Shown here piece by piece: positions 34,256-46,030 of a stretch of DNA of 64,000 bases (positions are counted from its first letter, which is position 1; each line of letters begins with the position of its first letter). The stretch is from Smallanthus sonchifolius (Eukaryota > Streptophyta > Magnoliopsida > Asterales > Asteraceae). The stretch spans positions 84,736,849-84,800,848 of the forward strand of contig CM042029.1 in the NCBI GenBank assembly GCA_023525975.1, given 5' to 3'. The notes beneath the pieces were generated by a model. That model saw nothing but the letters and a program-made list of their open reading frames with translations, was not told the origin of the DNA and made no database searches. A program made the position numbers and the translations under genes.

Positions 34256-37200
34256 GACCAAGCGGTGACGCAAGGAACCCTACCTCCGAGAGGTTCAGTT
34301 GCTAAACCCACTGACAATCAAAAACGCAGGTTCGATCACCATTCCAACACCCACAACCACTCCAACTCCCACTCCAAAGGACCTCAACCCAACCAACCCT
34401 AGTTTAACCAACCGCAACAACAGCAACAGCGTAGGTTTGAGCCTACCAAGAACTTCAATCAGTCGACCTCTTCTGGCCAAAACCAGGGTGGTTATGCGAG
34501 GAAGTCCCCGAAGTGTAACAAGTGTAACTTGCACCACTTTGGGTTCTGCAATCGTTTCCAGAGGTGCGGAAAAATAGGTCATGCTGTTAAGGACTGCAGG
34601 GGTGAGTTACAAACTAAACAACCTTTTCAACAACCGGGATCTACTAGGGGTTGCTTTGAGTGCGGAAAGGAAGGGCATATCCGGAAGAACTGTCCTCATT
34701 TGAAGAAAGGGGGTAATGGAAATCACAACCCTAACCAGAATAACAATGGTAATGGTGGTAACAATGGCAATGGGGGAGGAAATGGTGCGAAGGGACGAGC
34801 CTTCGTACTAGGATCTGGAGAAGCCCGTTACGACCATAAAGTAGTCACCGGTAAGTTCCTCGTAAATAATTACTTTGCTTCTGTCCTTTTTGACACTGGT
34901 GCAGATAGAAGTTTTATATCTAAGAAATTTAGTAATATGATAAAAGGAACTTCATCTCTATTAGAAGATAAGTATACAATAGAGATAGCTGACGGCCAAA
35001 TAATTGAGGCAACTCACATACTTAAAGGATGTAAACTTGAGCTAGCTACACATACATTTGATATCGACCTTATGCCGGTCATGCTTGGAAGTTTTGATAT
35101 AATCGTCGGCATGGATTGGTTATCTAAAAACCAAGCCGAAATTATCTGTCATGAGAAGATTGTACGTATACCTCTCTCGAATGGAGAAACCCTTTCCATC
35201 CAAGGCGAAAGAGTTGGTGCAGTCATAGGCATTATATCTTTCACGAAAGCACAAAAATGTCTTCGAAAGGGGCATACGGCTATTTTGGCCCTTGTTGCTG
35301 AGCAGCCTTCAGAAGAGAAGAAGATCGAAGATATTCCCGTTGTGCGTGAGTTTTTGGAAGTGTTTCCCGAGGATCTGCCCGGTCTGCCACCGCACCGTCA
35401 AGTTGAATTCCAAATTGATTTAGTACCCGGAGCAGCACCGATTGCTCGGGCACCTTACAGACTGGCACCCAGTGAATTACAAGAGTTGTCCACTCAACTG
35501 CAAGATTTGTTGGATAAAGGTTTCATCCGACCTAGTTCATCACCTTGGGGAGCTCCGGTACTATTTGTCAAGAAGAAGGACGGAACTTTCCGTATATGTA
35601 TTGACTACCGGGAGCTGAATAAAGTCACAATCAAGAACCGCTACCCTTTACCTCGCATAGATGACCTTTTTGATCAACTCCAAGGATCAAGTTTCTATTC
35701 CAAAATAGATCTTAGGTCTGGCTATCATCAGTTAAGAGTCCGAGAAGAAGATATCTCTAAGACTGCATTCAGAACGAGGTACGGCCATTACGAATTTATG
35801 GTCATGCCTTTCGGGTTAACCAACACACCCGCGGTATTCATGGATCTCATGAACCGTGTGTGTAAGCCTTACCTTGACCAGTTCGTTATCGTTTTCATCG
35901 ACGACATCCTAATTTATTCCAAGAACAAGGAGGAACATGAGGAACATCTACGCCAAAATTTTGGAACTACTTAAGCGAGAACAACTGTATGCTAAGTTTT
36001 CCAAGTGTGAATTTTGGATCCGGGAAGTTCAGTTTCTTGGGCATGTGGTTAATGAGAAAGGGATACATGTCGACCCATCCAAAATAGAAGCCATCAAGAA
36101 TTGGGCAGCACCGACGACTCCGACTGAGGTGCGACAATTTCTGGGATTGGCTGGATATTACCGTCTATTCATCGAAGGATTTTCCAAAATTGCTCAACCC
36201 TTCACCGCCCTAACTCAAAAAGGAAAAGCCTATAATTGGGGCGATAACCAAGAGTCAGCTTTCCAGCACCTCAAACAGAAACTTTGCAGTACACCTATTT
36301 TAGCCCTTCCAGAAGGAACCGATGATTTTGTTGTGTATTGTGATGCATCCATTCAAGGCCTGGGTTGTGTTTTAATGCAACGCGAAAAGGTAATCGCATA
36401 CGCGTTACGTCAGTTAAAGGTTCACGAGAAAAACTACACCACTCATGATCTAGAGTTGGGAGAAGTAGTCTTTACACTTAAGATATGGAGACATTACTTG
36501 TACGGTACCAAATGCACAATCTACACCGACCACAAGAGCCTCCAGCATATCTTCGAGCAGAAGGAGTTGAACATGAGACAACGTCGTTGGGTTGAACTTT
36601 TAAATGATTAAGACTGTGCGATCCGATACCATCCGGGTAAAGCTAATGTTGTGGCTGATGCTCTAAGTCGAAAGGAAACGAAACCCAAACGAGTTCGAGC
36701 GTTACAACTCACTATTCACCCTGGATTGCCTGACAGAATCCGTAGTGCTCAACTTGAAGCCTTGAAAGAAGATAACCTACCGTTAGAAGGTACACGCGGC
36801 ATGGAAGCACAACTTGAAGTAAAATCTGACGGAATTCGTTACTTCGAACGAATATGGATTCTAGTGTTCGGAAATTTAAGGGAACTAATCATGGATGAAG
36901 CTCATAAATCTCGTTACTCCATTCATCCGGGTTCCGATAAGATGTACCATGATTTAAAGATACTATATTGGTGGCTAAAGATGAAGGCCGATATAGCTAT
37001 TTATGTGAGTAAATGTCTGACATGCGCAAAAGTTAAAGTTGAATACCAAAAGCCTTCTGGTCTTCTGCAACAACCAGAAATTCCCATGTGGAAATGGGAA
37101 CAAATATCCATGGATTTCATCACCAAATTACCACGAACCCCTACTAGATGTGATACTATATGGGTAATTGTTGATCGATTAACAAAATCTGCTCATTTCC

Positions 37201-38168
37201 TAACAATCAAGGAAACCGACAAAATGGATAAGCTTACTCGTACATACTTGAAAGAAATAGTCTCTCGGCACGGGGTGCCAATCTCTATTATTTCGGATCG
37301 TGATGCACGATTCACTTCTCGTTTCTGGCAGTCATTACATAAGGCCTTAGGCACGCGTCTAGATATGAGCACAGCATACCATCCTCAAACTGATGGCCAA
37401 ACTGAACGTACTATCCAAACTCTGGAGGACATGCTACGAGCTTGTGTGATTGATTTCGGTAACACTTGGGAGTCTCACCTACCGTTGGTGGAGTTCTCCT
37501 ACAACAACAGCTATCACACTAGCATCAAGGCAGCTCCATTTGAAGCACTTTATGGACGGAAATGCCGTTCTCCCATTTGTTGGACCGAGGTTGGAGATAG
37601 CCAACTCACAGGTCCTAAACTTGTATTTGAAACTTCTGAAAAGATCGTTCAAATTAGAAACCGTATGGCGGCAGCTCGTGATCGTCAAAAGAGCTATGCC
37701 GACAAGCGTCGTAAACCCTTAGAGTTTCAAATAGGTGACATGGTCTTACTCAAAGTCTCACCTTGGAAAGGTGTCATTCATTTCGGGAAACGAGGTAAAC
37801 TTAATCCTCGTTATGTTGGACCTTTCAAAATATTAAAGAGAATCGGACCAGTAGCGTATCAACTGGACTTACCTGAAGGACTGAGTGGTGTACACAACGT
37901 CTTTCACATCTCAAATTTGAAGAAATGTCTAGCTGACGAATCTCTCGCAGTTCCTCTTAAGGAACTACACGTTGATGAACAGTTACGTTTCGTCGAAGAA
38001 CCTGTAGAAATTATGGATAGGGAAGTTAAAATGTTAAAGCACAGAAAGATCCCTATTATCAGAGTTCGTTGGAACTCGAAACGCGGACCGGAATTCACGT
38101 GGGAGCGCAAGGATCAAATGATGCGCAAATATCCTAATCTGTTCAAGCACTCCGCGTCAAATTCTTAA
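34256..38168 (+). pseudogene. gag C-terminus and pol of element B, with frameshift and stop
   Basis: Domain order: nucleocapsid knuckles (CGKIGHAVKDC, CFECGKEGHIRKNC, ~34565-34695), protease (LFDTGADRSF, ~34885), reverse transcriptase (YRELNKVTIKNRYPLP, VFIDDILIYS, ~35590-35925), RNase H (YCDASIQGLG, TDHKSLQHIF, ~36335-36560), and integrase. Integrase has an HHCC zinc site near 36920-37030, catalytic Asp in SMDFITKLP and SDRDARFTS, and Glu in DGQTERTIQ. A GPFKILKRIG region and a C-terminal chromodomain (about 37990-38140, FTWERKDQMM) follow. The frame shifts near 35950, between VFIDD and RNase H. A TAA at 36609-36611 interrupts the end of RNase H. Otherwise it is well preserved, so loss is recent. 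Confidence 0.9.
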
Positions 38169-38179
38169 GGTACTATTAA

Positions 38180-38290
38180 ATTTCCGGGACGAAAATTCTT
38201 TCAACTAGGGGATGATGTGACACCCCGGAAATTTTTTTTAGTTATTCTAATTTTCGGGACGAAAATTCTTTCAACTAGGAGATGATATGA
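38180..38290 (+). other. Doubled polypurine-tract/LTR-start region of element B
   Basis: The phrase GGGACGAAAATTCTTTCAAC followed by TAGG and GATGATGTGACA occurs at about 38184 and again 71 bp later just before the 3' LTR. The first copy is followed by TGTGACACCCCGG, an LTR start of another type. Confidence 0.7.
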
Positions 38291-39941
38291 CAATCCGACT
38301 TTTTAGATTAACCCCGTTAACTATTCCGTTAAGTTTCTTATTAAAAACTTAACCCCGTTAACCAAATCTAACCCCAGGGACTGTTTCTGTCTTAAATCCA
38401 ACTCAGAAATGCAGGGACTAGTCCTGCCAAGTCTCAATACGTGAATTGTTGACTCCCCAAAGTCAAAATCAAATCAATTCAATCCTATTTGACTTTTTGA
38501 AGGCAAACTCGTGGAAATCCAATCAAAACCGAATTTGCAAATCGATTCTACGAAAATTGGAAACGTTAGCGCTCGATTTTTATCTTTAACGACCTAAATC
38601 ATCAATTAAATCATCCATCATTAACAAATTAATCAAATTAATGACGAGTTATTCCGAAACCGTCGAATCATTAACATAATTCACCAATTCGATCATTCCA
38701 ATTATCATACTCACAAACTAATAACCTGCAAACTTCGTTCGAACCCCCCTGAAGCTTCGCACAAATCAAATTAGTCGGAGAAGCAGCAGACAACGCCGGA
38801 GATCACTACAGTCGCAGTCGGCGTCGGTTTTGATCGAACACCATCAATTCGAGCACCATTGTGGTAATAAACACTTCTGTAGTTTTGTTTTCATACCTAG
38901 ATCGAAAGCCCTATCATACCCAGGGCTTATAACACCGAATTTAACTCGAACCGATTCTAGGGTTCATAACCAATTCGGTTTAATCAAACACTACTCTAAT
39001 TGCGACCTCAATCCAATTAATTTTGATAGATAGATTCGCAAACACTCTCTGATCGAAAGCCCTATGATAATTTAATCAAGTAACATCGAATTGTGTAACA
39101 TCCAGTAATTAGGGTTTGTTCTTGAGTCAATTTGGAGGTTTTGATCTTAACGGCTATCTGAATCAAATTAAACCTCATGGTTGGATTCGTAATCATCAGT
39201 TTATCAAAAACCCCATGAATCCAGCAGTTTCTAACATAAGAATTCATCTAATCGATTTGGCATTCATACCTAAAGTTTCGGCCTATTTTTCCTAAAATTA
39301 ACGATCTTAAACTTAACCATTTTTGCAATTAAACCCATCTACAGATTCGCAATCATCTAAGCAACAAAACCCCTATGAATCCTGACCTTATTCACGATCA
39401 AATTCGGTGTTTAGGACGGGATTTGATCTGGGTATCTATGGGGAATTAAATCACGTTGGACTTGATTGTTAAAACAAATCTGAGCCGGTTATATTCGCGA
39501 TGACCCTAGCGGGCGGACTGGTTAGAGCGATGTGTATGTGTGGGAGAGACCCGGGTTCGAGACCGGGCTCCCACATTCATTTTTTGAATCAGTTCTGGAT
39601 TATTAAATTAATAAAAAAATCAAACCTTTTAATATTGTATTATTATATAAAGGTGTTTTAACCCGAAAAACAACCCGTAGGCTCGGGTTTGAAATATTAG
39701 TTTATTTTTTTATAAATTATACCCACATTTATAATTTATACATTATTATTATTAATAATTAAAAATAATATATTTATATTATTTTTAAGCCGTAAACTCG
39801 TGTAAAATAATATGTTTATATTATTCCCAAATTGTGACCCGTATTATTAAATAATATATATTTATATTATTTCAAATCATTTTATAACGCCGTAAATCAA
39901 TCGAGACTAAATAATAATATAACTAATTATATTATCCACTC

Positions 39942-39975
<34 letters not shown>

Positions 39976-41002
39976 CTACTTATGTCGTTCGTCACGTAAA
40001 GTAATTCCTAAACCCGTGGACACGTTCGTCCACTCTCGTTCATTGGAACGGTTCTTTAAGACGTTCCTTCCATGTCAAAGTCACAATTCCCATTATCATT
40101 CCTAATTTATATGTTTATAATTTTAGGACATTCGTAGGTCTTTTGAGACTTACACTCGTGGTTCCAACTTACTTCTAGTGTTAAACTACCTTCAACGCCA
40201 AGCAGGTGAGTTTTCACGGCCCATTTTTACTGTTTTAACTTGGGGGAGAAAACATGTTTAAACTGCTTTTGAGATTTTGTATTTCATATGCTATCAATGT
40301 TAAAGCTAAGTGTAACACGCTATCACAGAAAGTCCTCATCTTATCTGGAACCGTTAATATGGATCTTAGCGAGGTAATGTTTAGTAGTACTACTGGGTTT
40401 GACAAATCCCACCCGCGTTAGTCGCGCTAACTCGATTGGATATCGAACGGGTGAAATGTTAGCCTACTCACATCGCCAGTATTGATAGACCTGGCAGGAG
40501 GCAATAAACAAAAAGTCAGTTTCGGTTGCGAGCACTTGAGCTAAACATGAACATAGGTTAGCTACCTATAGATACATAATGAATGATCATAAATCTGGTA
40601 AACGCTTACGTATTTATTTGAAACCTGTGAACTCACCAACCTTGTGTTGACACTTTTTCTTACATATTTTCTCAGGTCGCTACGCTAAGACACAAGGTGC
40701 ACGTTAGGATATGCATGGGATTCAACTATTTTACTTATGATATATTTTATGACTTCCTTGTATTGTATTTTGGTTGGTTGGACATTTTGGACTTTTTGGA
40801 CTTTGGTTTTGGGCGCGTGTATTTTGTGCGCGTGTATTTTGTGCATTTACTTTTCGTTACGCTTCCGCATTGAACTTTGATTTTAATGGTATTTTTTTTT
40901 GAGTCCCATGTAGAGTCGTTCAAAGTAACTAATGTCTGAGATCCTGGTTAGTCACTTCCCAAAACGGTAAAACTCCGTTAGTTGAAATTTGGAGGTGTGA
41001 CA
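38286..41002 (+). repeat. 3' LTR of element B
   Basis: Copy of 26942-29644 with a few substitutions and short indels. These include a shorter (TA)n tract and an extra GGACTTTTT repeat near 40790. The left end reads TATGACA instead of TGTGACA. The right end GTGTGACA is followed by the CACTC duplication. Confidence 0.9.
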
Positions 41003-41007
41003 CACTC

Positions 41008-43024
41008 GAAGGTCAATCACGCGTGTACCTAGACCATTAATAGGACCCAATTCACTCCCAAATTGGTGAATTAACGCATAATAGTCAATCGCGACCATTA
41101 CGGTCAAATTAAAATCAAATCGGCATTTCATCTTTGGACACCTGTCGATCACCAAGAACAGTCAAATGAATCGTGTAGCCGTCTACACTCGTTGCCCAAC
41201 CTCTAAGAGTAAGTTTTAGATCATTAGGATCGTAATCGATTCCTGATCATTAGACCCTTATCAATTCGCGTTCATATTACACATCGAATTCAATTGCGAC
41301 TTGAGTTCATGTCGTGTTCTTGCGTTTCTGATTTGGGGATTTGATAAATTTATATTTCGTATTTAAATTATTTTGTTTCAGTTATAACCAGCGAACCACC
41401 CGGTCCGACTGGTTAAGACCATGCACCATCGGACCCGGTGGTGTGGGTTCGAAACTCACGGCCCGCGACCGGCATGTTTTCTTTTGCGCCTCATTTAAAC
41501 AAAACCCAACCCTTTTAATAATGGGTTTAGACCCATCCAAAACGAATCCAGTAACAAAATCATCTCCTGATCCAGTGGTTTGTTCACCCGACTTGTACAG
41601 AACAGACCCGGGTTCGAGCCCAGGTATGTTTATTTTTTTTTTAAACCGTTTCTAAAACTCCAAAATTCATATAAAAATTATTTTTATAAACCATACAATA
41701 TTTGTAACAGAATAAAACCCGATTTATTAACTTTCAACATAAATTCATTTTATTATGAATTTTTAGGTTAAAAATTGTATATTAAATGTTTAAAACAAAA
41801 ATTTTGATACTTAAATTAATTTCCAAATAAAGATATATATTTTATAAAGTTTATAAAATGGTAACTTTATTTAAAGCAATCAAATACTTATTTTCAAAAT
41901 GATAAATAAATAATCTACACTAAAAATACATAATTACTATTAATTTTATACATCAACATTATTTACATATCTTTATAAATAAAAAAATAAATAAAGTAAA
42001 ATTATTTATTTAATTTTTATCTAATATAATTCACACTATTTTTGTAACTAAATAAATAAATAACAACTGTTTAATTTATTTAGTTATTCAAGCTAAACTC
42101 TAACTTCAATCATTTTAAACTATTCATTTCAAACTTTCGTGTTATAAAAACACATATCCAAGTACAAACCAAAATCACCACCTTTAACTTCAAATCCCTT
42201 GTGCTCATCCAATTAAATCATAGTCTTAGACATATATTTTTGTACACATTATTAATTCAACATACATTACACACTAGGTTAACATTGTGAGATTTCAATG
42301 ATCATTTTTCTATCTAGTCTCGCGTGCTAGCTACACCTTTGAATCATGTGAGTATTACATAGCCCCTTTTCACACTTTTACATTTTTTGGGTGAAACATG
42401 AACTCTATACATACAAATGTTTACATTTACACAAACTACACAAACACAAATTCTCTTTACATTCATGTGTGCAAATTTGAGCTTTATGTTTGAGTACTTG
42501 GTGTGTTAACTGTTTGTGTGCAATTTATGTGCAATCATTAACTATTCAAGCCGACGGTTAACAATGATAGATCTATTGAGTGTGACAAACCCACCCAGAT
42601 TGGGGTGATTGTTACCGACAACACACCTTGCATGCTAGTTACAAAGGTTTGATTGTACTTTGGTTAGACAATAGTTGCTCCCCATAAATGCCTTATTTTA
42701 TCATGTTATGTAAGGATTTGTTTATTCACATCTATATATATACTACCTATGTACAAACATGTGTATGCTCACCAACTTTTTAGTTAACCTTATTTTATTC
42801 ATGTTTCACGTGCTAATGTGTGATTTGATCAAGACTTGCTACACATAGGTTTTGGGACTTAGTTAATTCTAATATAAGAATAAGTTGTATTTCATTTATG
42901 TACTTTTGAACTTGGTTGTGTTTGATTTGTTAGAAATAAAATTTGATGATTAATATATTGCAATCTACATGAACAGTCTAAATGTCCCGCCTCGACGTAT
43001 TCTGTCGTCGGTTGGGGTGTGACA
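41008..43024 (+). repeat. 3' LTR of element C, right part
   Basis: Continues the LTR broken at 26941. It matches 5' LTR positions from about 22392 to 24518, except for a ~90-bp deletion near 41120. It ends TGTGACA and is followed by TAACC and the rest of AGO-like unit 3. Confidence 0.85.
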
Positions 43025-44240
43025 TAACCCTCAACCAAGACATTGTCATCATTAACAAAAAACTGAAATTCACAATTAATCGAAGGTAATGGAGCGAAGC
43101 AACTACAATCACGGTGGTAGTGACGGTGGTAACCGTGGTGGCCGTGGTGGATGAAACAGAAACTACCAGCAAGGAGGCGGTAGAGGAAAGGGTGGAGCTC
43201 GAGAATCTGGTGGGCTCGGACGTGGCCGTGGACAGCAGACTCACCGGACTCCGGCTTACCCAGGGCATAATACACCCGGAGGAAGCACACGAAGTCGTGT
43301 TGCATATGGTGATCAATTTAGGGATTTATAGCTTCTATACTAGTTAGAGTAATTTGTTTGTACAAAATTGTGTCTGATCTTATTTAAAATTGTGTTTTTC
43401 AGATCTTCAGGTTCATGAAGTATCACATGTAGAGGCAGGATTTGCGTCATCTCTTAGTATCAACACTACTCTACGCTACGATGTAACATTTTCTACTCGC
43501 CCAAAATCATCCGTGCGGCAGATCGAAGAGAGGCTATGTTCTTCGTTTAAAACGGCAATCATGAGATGGTGTCAAAGTGTCTATACGCATGTCAAACGTC
43601 ATTTCCTAGACTGCATTGGTGAAGGGGTTTGTGCGTGAATCTAATGCGTATCAAACGTCATTTCCTAAACTGGATTAGTGAAGGGATTTGTGCGTGAATC
43701 TAATGCACTTCGTTCTTTTTCGGTGTTTTCTCTTTAGTCTGTGTGTCGAATAAACCTACAGTCATGATCTAAAGTCTTAGTGTTCGGTTAGTTTGTGTTT
43801 GCCTTGATTTCCATGTAGGTGTTTGAAGGGTTGTTATGTTTTTAAATGTGTGGAAGGATTGATGTAAGCTGTTATTTAAGTATTAATGTGTGTTTATTTG
43901 TGATGAAACTATTGGTGTTGGATTATTGCATTCTTTAAATTTGTTGAACTCTATCCGGTATACTCTTTTTCATCCTCTCAAGTAAAAAATATCACACCAA
44001 CTATCATACCGCAAGGGGGGTGGTGTATAACTCAAGTGATAATAATCACACCCAATCAACCAATGCCACCTCACCACCCACTTCCTCATGCTTTGTTTTT
44101 CTCCCGTGATTTTTTTTACGCCAAAAGACCACCCAAATAATCATATCATAAAGGGTGGTGTATCATTCAAGTGATAGTGCCATATTTGTGCCACCTAGGA
44201 TCACGAGAAAGAATAATAGAGGTATACCCCTTGTTCTTAT
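43025..44240 (+). repeat. AGO-like tandem unit 3, right part
   Basis: Resumes unit 3 after element C. Similarity to units 1 and 2 ends near 44240 at TTCTTATGAG, the same phrase at which units 1 and 2 pass into the next unit. Confidence 0.85.
43089..43638 (+). pseudogene. Shrunken AGO2-like copy 3
   Basis: Same layout as copies 1 and 2, but the RGG frame from ATG 43089 is closed after 21 codons by a TGA at 43152 (CGA to TGA). The second frame, 43403-43638 after the retained acceptor, stays open and ends CIGEGVCA. Its promoter region now lies over 21 kb upstream, on the far side of element C. Confidence 0.75.
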
Positions 44241-44429
44241 GAGCAATATTGGGTTATTGTTATTTGGTAAAATCATGTCTTAAATGGTTTTTAAGATATT
44301 TTCGGTGTTGTCAATGACAAGGATAAATAACATGTATCCAACTTCGCTAAAAACCAAATAAACACACAATTATAAACTCAATTTAAAACACAACGCCAGG
44401 GAACAGTACTTTTATTATTTTTTATTTTT

Positions 44430-45026
44430 ATTTATTTTTAACTCTCATACTATATATAATATACGTTTTTAACTCGTTTACTTTTCTAATAACTTTGTTT
44501 CTTTGTTATAACTTTTGTTATTTACCTTTTTATTAAAAACGGAAAACGCGGTTTTTTTAGTTTTTTTTTGTCAGCGTTCCGATAAATTTTTTATTAAAAA
44601 CGGAGTTGTATTAAAAACGAGTATATTTTTTTCGTACGCTATAGCAACTGTACGTAGTTTTTAGCCCCGCAAACGAGCCAAACCAAAATCGACAATGTCC
44701 CCGCCGTGTTGCGAGTGGAATCGTTTTTACCTCTCATAATATATATAATATACGCTTTTAACCTGTTTAGTTTTCTATTAATTTTGTTTTCCTGTGCTAA
44801 CTTTCATTCGTTTACATTTTTTAAACGGAATGCACGGTTTTCTTGGTTTATTTTGCCAACGTTCATGTATACCTTCTATTAAAAACGAAGTTATTTTAAA
44901 ATTCGAGATTTTTTTTATCGTGCGCTATAACCAGTCTGTGTTTTGACGTAACTTTTATCCACCCAAATGAGCCGACCCCGATAATGACAAGACTCCCGCA
45001 ACAAAGCGCGGATGAAAAAAATCTAG
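44430..45026 (+). mobile_element. Helitron-like sequence with doubled 5' region
   Basis: CTCTCATA(C/A)TATATATAATATACG occurs near 44442 and again near 44734, each followed by similar sequence. The segment ends with a weak hairpin (CCCGC, AACAAA, GCGCGG), then GATGAAAAAAAT and CTAG before T at 45026. The base preceding the supposed 5' end is not A, so the boundaries are uncertain. No coding sequence. Confidence 0.4.
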
Positions 45027-45419
45027 TTGGATGAAAATAGCAAATTTTGAAAACTAAAAGGATACGTATGAGAAAAATAAACCTTTTGAATAAAAGTAGC
45101 AAAAAAGTTCAAACCTATGAGACCAAAATGACAATTTACTTTTATTTTTTTTTTCAGACTCTCCTTTTAAAAGGTCTAGAATTGGTTTTAAATTGGTTAT
45201 CCAAGTTCACAATCAATTGTTCTTTTAGTGTTCATATTTCTATTTTTGTTTTTTTCCTTTCAGTGTCTGGAGTAGGTTTTTCAAAAAGTTTACGGCTCGT
45301 GGCTCACTTAAAATTCGCTTGAAAAAAGCTAGGTTCAAAAAAATCTAGGTTGTAAACTAGCCGAGAACGAGCCAAGGTGGTTCGGCTCGTGACTCGTCTC
45401 AATAATATGTATATATATA
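45027..45419. other. Repeat scraps
   Basis: 45027-45150 resembles one arm of the fold-back element at 2728-3104 (GGATGAAAATAGC..., ending CAATTTACTTTT). 45280-45400 carries GGCTCGTGGCTC/GCTCGTGACTC phrases shared with other dispersed repeats here. No gene. Confidence 0.45.
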
Positions 45420-46030
45420 CTAGGTTAAATTCTCGTGCATTACGCGGGATTGATAAAATAGAATATTATATACTTAGTAATAAAAAGTTTGTATTTTAAA
45501 AACCTGTGTGTTACACGGGTTGATAAAATGTAATGTTATATATTCAGTAATAAAAGGTTATATTTTTAAAAATATGTATATTACACGATTTGAATATATT
45601 AATTTCTATTTAATATAATTTGACTTACATCATTATTTAGTTAAAAACAAAAGTTACATAATTAAATTTCAAAATTTCTTAAAATAAGTGATATTTTAAA
45701 ATAAATATGTATTATTAGTATAATTAATATTTTTCTTTAAATATAAATCACTAGATTATATACCCATACATTACATGGAGTTTTAATAGAAAAATAAAAG
45801 TAAAATAATATGTAAACAAATTTAAAATAATGTGTAAAACAAAAAATAAAATTATTTGTTTCCTTAATTAAGTAATAATTTGAATTCAAGTTTTATATTA
45901 TTTTTCTGAAAAATAAAAACATTAAGATAATTAAATTTTAAAATTCAAACTTACTTAAAATAAGAAAAATTAAAAGATTTTAATGAGAAAAAATATTATA
46001 ATAACACATGGCAATTCATAGAATCATTTA

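Larger units (their letters stand above)
26942..41002 (+). mobile_element. Element B: chromodomain Ty3/gypsy (Tekay-like) LTR retrotransposon
   Basis: LTRs 26942-29644 and 38286-41002 differ at only scattered positions. The primer site begins TGGTATCAGAG at 29648. The 5-bp duplication CACTC flanks it (26937-26941, 41003-41007). The interior holds an extra 5' ORF, gag with an intron-like gap, protease, reverse transcriptase, RNase H, integrase and a C-terminal chromodomain. Long LTRs plus chromodomain fit the Tekay/Del group. It is interrupted by solo LTR D (31550-34110) and has a frameshift and stops, so it is not autonomous now. It lies inside the 3' LTR of element C. Confidence 0.9.
21762..43024 (+). 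mobile_element. Element C: Ty3/gypsy LTR retrotransposon, internally deleted and split
   Basis: 5' LTR 21762-24518; initiator-Met-type primer site TGGTATCAGAGC at 24522-24533; gag and the start of protease; then a deletion junction into the 3' LTR at about 26504. The 3' LTR is split by element B (26504-26941 and 41003-43024). The 5-bp duplication TAACC flanks it (21757-21761, 43025-43029). The left terminus reads TATAACA where TG is expected; the right is TGTGACA. Reverse transcriptase, RNase H and integrase are all gone. Confidence 0.85.
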
